Shown here piece by piece: positions 1-6,344 of a DNA stretch of 22,316 nucleotides. The notes under the pieces are model-generated. The model ran no database searches and had not been told where the DNA came from. It saw only the letters and a program-made list of their open reading frames with translations. A program made the position numbers and the translations under genes. The DNA comes from Thermoproteota archaeon (GTDB lineage Archaea > Thermoproteota > Thermoprotei_A > Sulfolobales > Desulfurococcaceae): contig JAADCY010000090.1 of the NCBI GenBank assembly GCA_013154205.1, positions 1-22,316 of the forward strand. Reading direction: 5' to 3'. Numbering within the stretch: the first letter of the stretch is position 1; the number at the start of each line of letters is the position of its first letter.

Positions 1-682
1 CACCTAGTCCGAAGAACTCTAGTGTTACAACGGTCATTATCGCTGTGCTTAGCTGGATCACGAATGATAGGAATACGTAGGATGCTATGTTTGGGAATAT
101 GTCTTTGGCTAGTACTTTTAGGAAGGAGTTGCCGCTGAAATAAGAGGCCGCGATATAGTCTGACACTCTTATCGCTGATACTTGTGACCTGACCGCTCTG
201 GCTGTCCACTGCCATGATAGTATTCCGATTATTAATCCCATTTCCCATATACCTCTTCTCCCCATATAGATTGCTAGGAGGATCATTATGAGTATCGGCG
301 GTATTGATAGCATGATGTTTATCACGGTATCGATCACCGCGTCCGTTAAGCCTCCTCTAAGACCAGCTATCATTCCTAGGACTACTCCTATGAATGTCGC
401 TATGAGTGCGGCTACGACACCGACTGATAATGATACCCTTATACCGTAGACTACCTCGGCGAATACATCGTAGCCGAAGTAATCTGTACCGAAGGGGTGC
501 TGTGGTGATGGAGGCTGCATCGGCACGCCTGTCGGTGTCTTGGGGGTGTACTTGGTCATGTAGGGGCCGAAGAGCCCGAGGCCCACTACGAATAATACTA
601 TTGCTAGGGATACCCAGAACTTCTTGTTCTTCTTAAGATACCTCCATGTCTCGCTCTCCCTGATCCTATCGAGAACGCCCAT
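1..682 (-). CDS. dppC: Dpp/Opp-type ABC transporter permease, C subunit (3' end outside window)
   Basis: Inner-membrane permease of a peptide/oligosaccharide-family ABC importer; it would pair with the B permease encoded just upstream. Reading leftward from ATG at 682 gives 227 residues with no stop, so the gene is cut by the left edge. The N-terminus (MGVLDRIRESETWRYLKKNK) precedes a first membrane segment near residues 24-42. A periplasmic-type stretch with HPFGTDYFGYDVF follows, which is typical of DppC/OppC, then further membrane helices. An EAA-like loop that contacts the ATPase is visible as DYIAASYFSGNSFLKVLAKD about residues 180-200. A strong ribosome binding site, GAGGTGAT, lies inside the end of dppB, and the gap to the dppB stop is only 7 bp, so the two genes are translationally close. 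The ATPase genes probably lie further left. Family assignment is firm; the substrate is not readable from the permease. Confidence 0.93.
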   Translation of the reverse strand, partial: MGVLDRIRESETWRYLKKNKKFWVSLAIVLFVVGLGLFGPYMTKYTPKTPTGVPMQPPSPQHPFGTDYFGYDVFAEVVYGIRVSLSVGVVAALIATFIGVVLGMIAGLRGGLTDAVIDTVINIMLSIPPILIMILLAIYMGRRGIWEMGLIIGILSWQWTARAVRSQVSAIRVSDYIAASYFSGNSFLKVLAKDIFPNIASYVFLSFVIQLSTAIMTVVTLEFFGLG

Positions 683-689
683 CAAGCCA

Positions 690-1691
690 TCACCTCGCGA
701 CACCTATCCTTATCCTCGGATCTATTACTGCCCTGATAATGTCGACGATGAAGTTCGCCGCTATGACCATGAGTATCATGACCAGTATGCATCCTTGTAG
801 GAGGAACGGGTCGTTGTTTATGATGGCGTTGAACATGAAGTATCCTAGGCCTGGATAGTTGAAGATGTACTCAACAGCTATTGCTCCCGTGATCAGCGTT
901 CCCAGCTGTATTCCAAGACCCGTTATCTGAGGGTGTATCGCGTATCTGAAAGCATAGCTCGCTATCCTACGTTCCGAGAAACCCAGTACTTCGAGGTAGC
1001 GGGAATAATTTGATTCGAGCTCGTAGATCATCAGTGATCTCATGCCGGAGGCCCAGCCACCCATAGATACTAGTACGAGGCTTAGGAATGGGAGGAACCA
1101 CGCGTAGAGGAACTGTGCTATATTGTTAAGGCTGGGGTTCTCGAGTAATTGCTCGAAGACAGTTGACTTGATCACTGTGGGGAAAACAGGGTATTGTACT
1201 GTCAACACCCATTGTAGAAGCATGGCTAGGAGGAAGTACGGGGTAGCGGTCAGGATATAGAGTATTGGCAATAGTATCTTGTCGAGCTTCCTATACCTGG
1301 CTGCCAGGGCTCCGAGAGTGTTTCCTATGAGCCAGCTAACGATTATCGCTGGAACCATTAGTATCAGGTCGAAGATCAGTGCTTTGAACACGATCTCGCT
1401 CACTGGTCTGCCGAGAAGCCAGACACTTATACCTAGGTCTCCGTGGAGGAGGCCCATGAGAAACAATATGTATTGCTCGTAGAGAGGTTTGTTGAGCCCG
1501 AAAGCCTGCATGAAATAGGATGCGGCGACAGCCGCTCCGGCCTGGCCGGGCCCGAGCCTAGCGATGATGATTGCTATGGGGTTTCCGAGGAGACGCGGGA
1601 TAATCCATGCGATGGTGAGGGCGGTGAAGAACACTATCGTGTAAAGCCCTATCCTCTTAGCTATGTAGCTGAACAGCCCCAATCCCGGCAC
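690..1691 (-). CDS. dppB: Dpp/Opp-type ABC transporter permease, B subunit
   Basis: First permease of the same importer. The 333 residues contain an N-terminal helix (about 13-32), the long extracytoplasmic loop typical of DppB, and five more helices. The EAA-type ATPase-contact loop is around residues 228-255 (YLEVLGFSERRIASYAF). The C-terminal motif VEYIFNYPGLGYFMFNAI is characteristic of the family. Start choice is uncertain. GTG at 1691 directly follows an in-frame TAG and has no ribosome binding site in front. TTG at 1682 sits 6 nt after AGGTG and would give 330 residues, so it may be the real start. Together with the binding protein upstream (112-bp gap with a hairpin) and dppC downstream, it forms an operon read leftward. 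Confidence 0.95.
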   Translation of the reverse strand: MPGLGLFSYIAKRIGLYTIVFFTALTIAWIIPRLLGNPIAIIIARLGPGQAGAAVAASYFMQAFGLNKPLYEQYILFLMGLLHGDLGISVWLLGRPVSEIVFKALIFDLILMVPAIIVSWLIGNTLGALAARYRKLDKILLPILYILTATPYFLLAMLLQWVLTVQYPVFPTVIKSTVFEQLLENPSLNNIAQFLYAWFLPFLSLVLVSMGGWASGMRSLMIYELESNYSRYLEVLGFSERRIASYAFRYAIHPQITGLGIQLGTLITGAIAVEYIFNYPGLGYFMFNAIINNDPFLLQGCILVMILMVIAANFIVDIIRAVIDPRIRIGVAR

Positions 1692-1730
1692 CTATCCATG
1701 GTGGTTTATATGATTCATGGTAAGCAGGCA

Positions 1731-1744
1731 GGGGGAGACCCCCC
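1731..1744 (-). terminator. GC-rich hairpin between dppA and dppB
   Basis: GGGGG-AGA-CCCCC forms a perfect 5-bp stem with a 3-nt loop, about 60 nt after the dppA stop and 40 nt before dppB. A short T run on the minus strand (about 1782-1787) also follows the dppA stop. The arrangement would suit partial termination or 3'-end protection that keeps binding-protein mRNA in excess over permease mRNA, a common pattern for such importers. The function is inferred; only the repeat is seen. Confidence 0.45.
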
Positions 1745-1803
1745 AGGTCACACGTGTTGGGAGGGGTTAGTTATGATTAATAAAAATATGATTTATTATT
1801 GGG

Positions 1804-3804
1804 CTATCTCTTCCTGAGAGCTACTGCTACGGCTATTATGATGATTATTATCACTATTATGATGCCCGCAATGAGGGCCGGGTTTACACCGCCCTGAATG
1901 GTCGTAGTGGTCTGGGGTGTTGTGGCGGCGGCCGTTGTTGTCTGCTGTGGTGTGCTGGGCGTTGTCTGTGTCTGTGCCTGAGTGGTTGTTGTCGGTGTTA
2001 TCGGGGATGTAGTGGTTGTTGTTGATACTGTTGTTGTGGGTGTTGATGGTGCTTTGGCTGGTCTTAGGTGTAGGAGGACTAGTAGTCCGCCGTCCTGCCA
2101 TCTGCCCTGCCATGTACATGGTACTCCGTAAGGGTCGTTCTCGGTAGGCCATCCTTTCCAGTAGAACGTTGTTGCCTGGAACCAGTAGGCGTTATACCAT
2201 AACGGTATATATGGTACGTCTTTTAGCAGTATTTCTTCTAATTGTCTGTAGAGCTGTTTGAGCTTAGCGGTATCGCTGAGCGGTGTATGGGCGATCTCCT
2301 GGAGTATTTCTCTTACTTGTTTATTATAGTATCTGCCGAAGTTACCGCTCCAGCTATACTTGCCCTCCGGCGGCGCGTCCTGCCATAATAGCCAGTTGTA
2401 GAGCGTGTATGGTGTTGGCGATACGAAGCTGCCGAAGTTGTTGATTAGTAGGTCGAACTCTCCCTTGTACATCTTATCCGCGTAGACGCCGTAGGCCGGG
2501 AAGTCTGCCTCGGCCTTGATCCCTACTGCTTTGAGGTTGTCTGCTATAATTATTGCTGCCTGCATCCAGTCCGTCCACCCATAGGGCACTATTATCTTGA
2601 GGTCTATTGTCTGCCCATTGGGCAGGTCTCTCCATCCATCGCCGTTACGGTCGATATAGCCTGCCTCGTCGAGTAGTTTCTTGGCTTTCTCGGGGTTGTA
2701 TGTGTAGTTGTACTTCTCAAGTAGATCGGTGGCTATGTACTCCTTCCATCCCGGTATGGGTATTAGGCCGACAGCGTTTGACTTGAGCACTGCTCCGCCG
2801 TATACCTCGTTCACTATCCTGTTAACGTCGATGGCGTAGAATAGTGCCTGCCTGAACCTGGGGTCGTTGAGAGGTGGTTTCTGATCATTTATGAATAGAT
2901 ACGCTACGTTGGCTGGTAGATAGTATGGTTTGTGCTTATAGAATGTTACTAGGAAGCTGTACTTGTTGACTAGCTGCGGTATTCCTGGTATGAAGAAGTT
3001 GCTCCAGTCGAGATCTCCTCTCAGCAGCATTGCCAGGGCTACCTGGTTGCTGAACACCATGATGTACTTGATATACTTCGGCCCTGGTAGTCCCCATACG
3101 CTTTTGCCCCACCAGTTATCGACACGTACCCAGTAAACAGTATCTGATGTCGTGAAGTATATCTTGTACATTCCAGAGCCTACGATATCCTGTGGCTTGC
3201 TGGCGCCGATTATCTGTAACTGTAATACTTTGTTGCCCTCCTTATCCACTACTGGCGCGAATATGTGTTCGGGAACTATTGGGATCGAGTATAGGTAGTA
3301 GGCCATCTGAGGATAGTTTACTGTTGTCTTGTTGAATATGAAGATCACTGTGTGCTGATCGGGTGTCACGACCTTGATCAGGTAGGTCAGTATTGAGCTA
3401 TAATATAGTGATGTAACTTTCTTGGGCAGGTCGTAGAACGTGTACTTCACGTCCTGGCTAGTCAATGGCTGGCCATCCCACCAGTAGGCGTTCCTCAGCT
3501 TTATCTCGAGCGTCGTGCTGTTGATCCACTTGGGCAGCGAGGCAGCAAGCCATGGCACCCATTTGTTGAGATTTGGTATGTAGAGGTATAGGGGCTCGTA
3601 GATCAGCCCGATAGTGCCTGTTGTCGCAGCCCATGGTACTAGTGGGTTGAAGTTTGTCGGCGGGCTCCACATTCCACCGCCGATAACGACTGTTTCGTCT
3701 CGGGGCGGTGCTTGTTGTTGTGCTAGTGCTAGTTGTGATATAGGACCGATGACTACTAGGAAGATGAGTAGCGCCGCGAGGATCCTGGATAGGGACAAAT
3801 TCAT
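1804..3804 (-). CDS. dppA: Membrane-anchored extracellular solute-binding protein, family 5 (Dpp/Opp type)
   Basis: Extracellular substrate-binding protein of the importer, 666 residues. Residues 1-28 form a signal peptide ending ALAQQ. The family-5 binding fold runs about 35-575; LNDPRFRQALFYAID and GYIDRNGDGW are typical of the family. Residues about 582-639 are an almost pure Thr/Pro/Gln/Ser linker, probably glycosylated. Residues about 642-663 are one membrane anchor followed by RKR. This sugar-binding-protein layout with C-terminal anchor is common in Crenarchaeota. Start: ATG at 3804 lies only 1 nt behind a very strong GGAGG, whereas TTG at 3798 lies 7 nt behind it, so translation may begin at the TTG (664 residues, MSLSRIL...). 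Divergence from a GH1 glycosidase suggests an oligosaccharide ligand rather than peptide, but the sequence alone does not settle this. Confidence 0.95.
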   Translation of the reverse strand: MNLSLSRILAALLIFLVVIGPISQLALAQQQAPPRDETVVIGGGMWSPPTNFNPLVPWAATTGTIGLIYEPLYLYIPNLNKWVPWLAASLPKWINSTTLEIKLRNAYWWDGQPLTSQDVKYTFYDLPKKVTSLYYSSILTYLIKVVTPDQHTVIFIFNKTTVNYPQMAYYLYSIPIVPEHIFAPVVDKEGNKVLQLQIIGASKPQDIVGSGMYKIYFTTSDTVYWVRVDNWWGKSVWGLPGPKYIKYIMVFSNQVALAMLLRGDLDWSNFFIPGIPQLVNKYSFLVTFYKHKPYYLPANVAYLFINDQKPPLNDPRFRQALFYAIDVNRIVNEVYGGAVLKSNAVGLIPIPGWKEYIATDLLEKYNYTYNPEKAKKLLDEAGYIDRNGDGWRDLPNGQTIDLKIIVPYGWTDWMQAAIIIADNLKAVGIKAEADFPAYGVYADKMYKGEFDLLINNFGSFVSPTPYTLYNWLLWQDAPPEGKYSWSGNFGRYYNKQVREILQEIAHTPLSDTAKLKQLYRQLEEILLKDVPYIPLWYNAYWFQATTFYWKGWPTENDPYGVPCTWQGRWQDGGLLVLLHLRPAKAPSTPTTTVSTTTTTSPITPTTTTQAQTQTTPSTPQQTTTAAATTPQTTTTIQGGVNPALIAGIIIVIIIIIIAVAVALRKR
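1885..2060 (-). repeat. Low-complexity Thr/Pro linker-coding tract of dppA
   Basis: A tract dominated by GTTGTT, GTGGTT and similar triplets on the plus strand encodes the roughly 58-residue Thr-rich linker between the binding domain and the membrane anchor. It is degenerate rather than an exact tandem array. It also creates artificial open frames on other frames (for example His/Asn/Asp-rich ones). Confidence 0.7.
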
Positions 3805-3856
3805 CCCTCCTCTTGATGCGTGAGGGTTTTATTACGTTTTTATCTTCAACCCCGTA

Positions 3857-3867
3857 ATTTATAAATT
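3857..3867 (-). promoter_or_regulatory. TATA box of dppA
   Basis: On the minus strand AAATTTATAAATTA gives a good archaeal TATA element with A-rich bases upstream as a possible BRE. A start site about 25 nt downstream (near 3837) would leave a leader of about 33-39 nt that contains the GGAGG ribosome binding site. Position and composition are seen; activity is inferred. Confidence 0.65.
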
Positions 3868-3874
3868 TTACTTG

Positions 3875-3923
3875 AACTTATAACTCCAAGAAGGATCTAT
3901 AAGTCATAATAAATCTTATAAGT
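3875..3923. promoter_or_regulatory. Three TATAAGT-type elements in the divergent dppA / glycosidase promoter region
   Basis: Three related 10-11 bp elements lie in 49 bp: AACTTATAACT (3875-3885, the same motif on the minus strand), ATCTATAAGT (3895-3904) and ATCTTATAAGT (3913-3923). The last could itself be a TATA box for the plus strand. As a cluster midway between two divergent genes they are a plausible regulator-binding region, but AT-rich promoter DNA makes chance similarity easy. Confidence 0.3.
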
Positions 3924-3956
3924 GATGCGCGGAAAACATATTGTGTAGACCAATTC

Positions 3957-3968
3957 ATAAATATATAT
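3957..3968 (+). promoter_or_regulatory. TATA box of the GH1 glycosidase gene
   Basis: ATAAATATATAT ends 30 nt before the ATG at 3998. Transcription would be expected near 3988, leaving a leader of about 10 nt. This supports ATG 3998 over an in-frame TTG at 3941, which would lie upstream of the TATA box. Confidence 0.6.
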
Positions 3969-3997
3969 CCCAAGCACAGGCCGGACCGGGATCAGCT

Positions 3998-5545
3998 ATG
4001 GAGGCTTACAAAGACCTCGATTTTCCCGCCTCATTCAAATGGGGTGTATCACAGTCCGGCTTCCAGTTCGAAATGGGCGACATGTACAGGAGATACATAG
4101 ACACCAATACGGATTGGTGGCACTGGGTCAGAGACCCCTACAATGTCTCGTCCAAGCTTGTCAGCGGAGACCTACCCGAGGACGGTATAAACTATATCGA
4201 GCTATTCAAGAAAGACCATGAGATAGCACATAGCCTGGGCCTAAACATCTACAGAATAGGCGTGGAGTGGAGCAGGATATTCCCCCACCCGACATACTTC
4301 ATAGAAGTAGACGTCGATTACGATGGCAACGGATTGCCCGAGAAAGTCCATGTAGATGAGGATATCCTTAGGAGACTAGATGAGATCGCCGACCAGGACG
4401 CCCTAGAGCTCTACAGGAAAATAATACTAGATCTAAGGAGGCTCGGCTTCAAAGTCATAGTCAACCTCTTCCACTTCACCCTCCCCTACTGGCTCCACAA
4501 CCCGATAAGAGCACGGGCAACCGGGCTCAGCAAAGGCCCCCTAGGCATCATAGAGGATAAATTCCCAGTAGAATTCGCCAAGTACGCTGCCTATATCGCC
4601 TGGAAGCTCGGAGACCTGGTAGACATGTGGTCGACTATGAACGAGCCGATGGTCCCGGTAGAGCTGGGATACATGGGTGCATACACAGGGTTCCCTCCAG
4701 GAGTAATGGCTGTAGATAAGGTTCCCAAAGCATTGACAAACATAGTCATAGCTCATGGGCTAGCCTACGACATGATAAAGAAGTTCGACACCATAAGAGC
4801 AGACCAGGACTCAGACGAGCCGGCAAAAATAGGAATAATCTACAACATAATACCATCCTACGGTATAGGGGGAGAAGATAGCGAGACCGCGGCGGAGCAC
4901 TACCATTACTTCCACAACCGTGTAATCCTTGACGCGATAAAGAAGGGGGTGCTGGACGCAGAGCTGGACATGAAGACGTATATAAAGCCCAAAGCACTAG
5001 GCAACAAGCTCGACTGGCTAGGCCTCAACTACTATACACGAATAGTTATAAGGAGACAGCCAGGGAGATTCGAGAAGTACAGCGTCCTAGACTTCGACGC
5101 CGTAGTAGGCTACGGGTACGCCTGCACACCATACGGGTTATCCAGAGACGGCAGGTTCTGCGACGGAATGGGCTGGGAGAACTATCCCGAGGGATTCATG
5201 GATGCTGCTAGGCACGCATCCAAGTACTCGGACACCATAATAGTCACCGAGAACGGGACCTCGGATCCAAGAGACCTGTACAGGCCAGTCTACATAGTCA
5301 ACCATATCTATGTCCTGAGAAAAATGATCGATGAAGGACTGCCGATCAAGGGCTATATGCACTGGGCACTAACAGATAACTATGAATGGGCGCACGGCTT
5401 CAGGCAGAAATTCGGTCTCTATGAAGTAGACCTTACAACGAAAGAGAGAATACCCAGAATGTCCTCCAAGATATTCAAAGACATAGCCACGACGAACTCT
5501 TTGCCCAAAGAATATTTGAAGTACTTGATAGATCTAAAGATCTAG
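3998..5545 (+). CDS. bmnA: Glycoside hydrolase family 1, beta-mannosidase/beta-glycosidase (BmnA-like)
   Basis: Retaining beta-glycosidase of 515 residues, cytoplasmic (no signal peptide). The acid/base glutamate is E216 in TMNEP and the nucleophile is E418 in VTENG. The substrate-binding signature MHWALTDNYEWAHGF is at 454-468. The N-terminal part (SQSGFQFEMGD, DTNTDWWHWVRDP, LVSGDLPE) matches what I recall of Pyrococcus furiosus beta-mannosidase better than Sulfolobus LacS, so mannosidase activity is favoured, though galactosidase or glucosidase activity is possible. An acidic insertion DVDYDGNG at 105-112 resembles a calcium loop. ATG 3998 is chosen because the TATA box lies just upstream and homologues start at this point; an in-frame TTG at 3941 would add 19 unlikely residues. 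It is divergent from an ABC importer, and vapBC follows 13 bp downstream. Family certain; exact sugar specificity and symbol tentative. Confidence 0.95.
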   Translation: MEAYKDLDFPASFKWGVSQSGFQFEMGDMYRRYIDTNTDWWHWVRDPYNVSSKLVSGDLPEDGINYIELFKKDHEIAHSLGLNIYRIGVEWSRIFPHPTYFIEVDVDYDGNGLPEKVHVDEDILRRLDEIADQDALELYRKIILDLRRLGFKVIVNLFHFTLPYWLHNPIRARATGLSKGPLGIIEDKFPVEFAKYAAYIAWKLGDLVDMWSTMNEPMVPVELGYMGAYTGFPPGVMAVDKVPKALTNIVIAHGLAYDMIKKFDTIRADQDSDEPAKIGIIYNIIPSYGIGGEDSETAAEHYHYFHNRVILDAIKKGVLDAELDMKTYIKPKALGNKLDWLGLNYYTRIVIRRQPGRFEKYSVLDFDAVVGYGYACTPYGLSRDGRFCDGMGWENYPEGFMDAARHASKYSDTIIVTENGTSDPRDLYRPVYIVNHIYVLRKMIDEGLPIKGYMHWALTDNYEWAHGFRQKFGLYEVDLTTKERIPRMSSKIFKDIATTNSLPKEYLKYLIDLKI

Positions 5546-5558
5546 GGGCGGAGTATCC

Positions 5559-5780
5559 TTGAAGACGATAGCGATAGATGAGAAGACATGGAGGAAGCTA
5601 AAAGAGATCAGGGAGAAGCTCGGCGCCCAGTCCTACAATGAACTCATAAATATCTTGATCGAGGAGTGGAGGATAAAGAAGATCAAGGAGAATGTGGAGT
5701 CGATAAACACTGATATACCAGCATCAATGGTAGACAAGTACTTAGCGAAGATAAAGGGCGGTAAGGAAGAAAAACAATGA
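5559..5780 (+). CDS. vapB: VapB-type antitoxin (ribbon-helix-helix-like)
   Basis: A 73-residue charged protein that probably neutralises the PIN toxin encoded next and binds its own promoter. The N-terminus MKTIAIDEKTWRKLKEIREK fits a short beta-strand plus first helix of a ribbon-helix-helix fold. The second helix is about 25-40 (YNELINILIEEWRIKK) and the Lys-rich tail would be the toxin-binding part. The start is TTG, 13 bp after the glycosidase stop, with GGCGGAG as a weak ribosome binding site. Its stop overlaps the vapC start as ATGA, the usual coupled arrangement. There is no room for a separate promoter, so expression probably depends on the glycosidase promoter. The call rests partly on the neighbouring PIN protein. 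Confidence 0.8.
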   Translation: MKTIAIDEKTWRKLKEIREKLGAQSYNELINILIEEWRIKKIKENVESINTDIPASMVDKYLAKIKGGKEEKQ

Positions 5781-6241
5781 GCGTTCTCGAACGCTACGAG
5801 AACATATTATTAGACCCTACAGCCCTCATAGTCTTGCACAGCCGTGAATACAAGGAGTTCATCCCCATAATAGTTGCGAAGCTCAACGCATACACGACTA
5901 TTTTCTCCATAATCGAGTACTTGTCTCTCATAAGCTATTATGGTAGAAAACCCGGGAAAACCATAATCGACAGGCTTAAAGAGATCTATAATATCGCGGA
6001 AATAACAAATGAGACTATGATAAAAGCAGCATCTATAAGATCAGATCTTCTCAGACATGGTGTTAGGGCAGAATTGCAGGACATAATACATGTTGCTATA
6101 TGTAAGGAGAAAGGACTAATCCTCGTAACAGGCGATCCCGAGAGATACGAGCCCATGAAGAAATATGGAATAGAGATAATACATATCGGAGAACTCATAA
6201 ACATCATTAAGAGGATCCTTGATCAAAGCAAACAAGTCTAG
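5777..6241 (+). CDS. vapC: VapC-type PIN-domain ribonuclease toxin
   Basis: A 154-residue PIN-domain protein, expected to be a Mg-dependent endoribonuclease. The acidic active-site set is visible: D13 in LLDPTALIVL, E47 in SIIEYLSL, D102 in LQDIIHVAIC and D120 in VTGDPERY. Length and order agree with archaeal VapC toxins. It overlaps vapB by 4 bp (ATGA). Position behind a sugar-degrading gene is unusual for a stand-alone toxin-antitoxin module, but such pairs are abundant and mobile in hyperthermophilic archaea. The RNA target cannot be inferred. Confidence 0.88.
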   Translation: MSVLERYENILLDPTALIVLHSREYKEFIPIIVAKLNAYTTIFSIIEYLSLISYYGRKPGKTIIDRLKEIYNIAEITNETMIKAASIRSDLLRHGVRAELQDIIHVAICKEKGLILVTGDPERYEPMKKYGIEIIHIGELINIIKRILDQSKQV

Positions 6242-6248
6242 AAGCCAT

Positions 6249-6309
6249 AGAGCCAGGACGCCCGAACAAACCCGTGGCAAACCTGTTGTCCGAGCTATCT
6301 CCTGGCTCT
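6249..6309 (-). repeat. Inverted repeat downstream of stalk gene A (10-bp arms, 41-nt loop)
   Basis: AGAGCCAGGA (6249-6258) and its exact reverse complement TCCTGGCTCT (6300-6309) enclose 41 nt. In the minus-strand transcript the stem would begin 34 nt after the stop of stalk gene A. It also lies just past the vapC stop on the other strand. It matches in size the repeats after stalk genes B and C. No D-box/C-box or ACA signal was recognised, so a known sRNA class is not claimed. Confidence 0.6.
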
Positions 6310-6324
6310 CCCCTAGCAGGGCTA

Positions 6325-6344
6325 AAAACAAAAACTTTTGTTTT
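6325..6344. terminator. A/T-rich hairpin, probable bidirectional terminator between convergent vapC and stalk gene A
   Basis: AAAACAAAA (6325-6333), loop AC, TTTTGTTTT (6336-6344): a perfect 9-bp palindrome between convergent genes. It overlaps the TAA stop of stalk gene A and gives T runs on both strands, as expected for archaeal U-tract termination. Confidence 0.6.

Noticed and set aside
1692..1718. Nine-codon mini-frame (MNHINHHG, stop) ending exactly before the dppB GTG
   Set aside because: A leader peptide was considered, but there is no ribosome binding site in front of it and its length is within chance.
1796..2152. His/Asn/Asp-rich minus-strand open frame overlapping the end of dppA
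   Set aside because: An out-of-frame reading of the Thr-rich linker codons; low complexity and inside a well-supported gene.
3941..3997. N-terminal extension of the GH1 gene from TTG 3941
   Set aside because: The stretch lies across and upstream of the likely TATA box, encodes residues unlike GH1 N-termini, and ATG 3998 fits the family.
6249..6309. H/ACA or C/D box guide RNA in the structured region after stalk gene A
   Set aside because: No ACA tail, kink-turn or C/D boxes could be found on either strand, so only an inverted repeat is reported.
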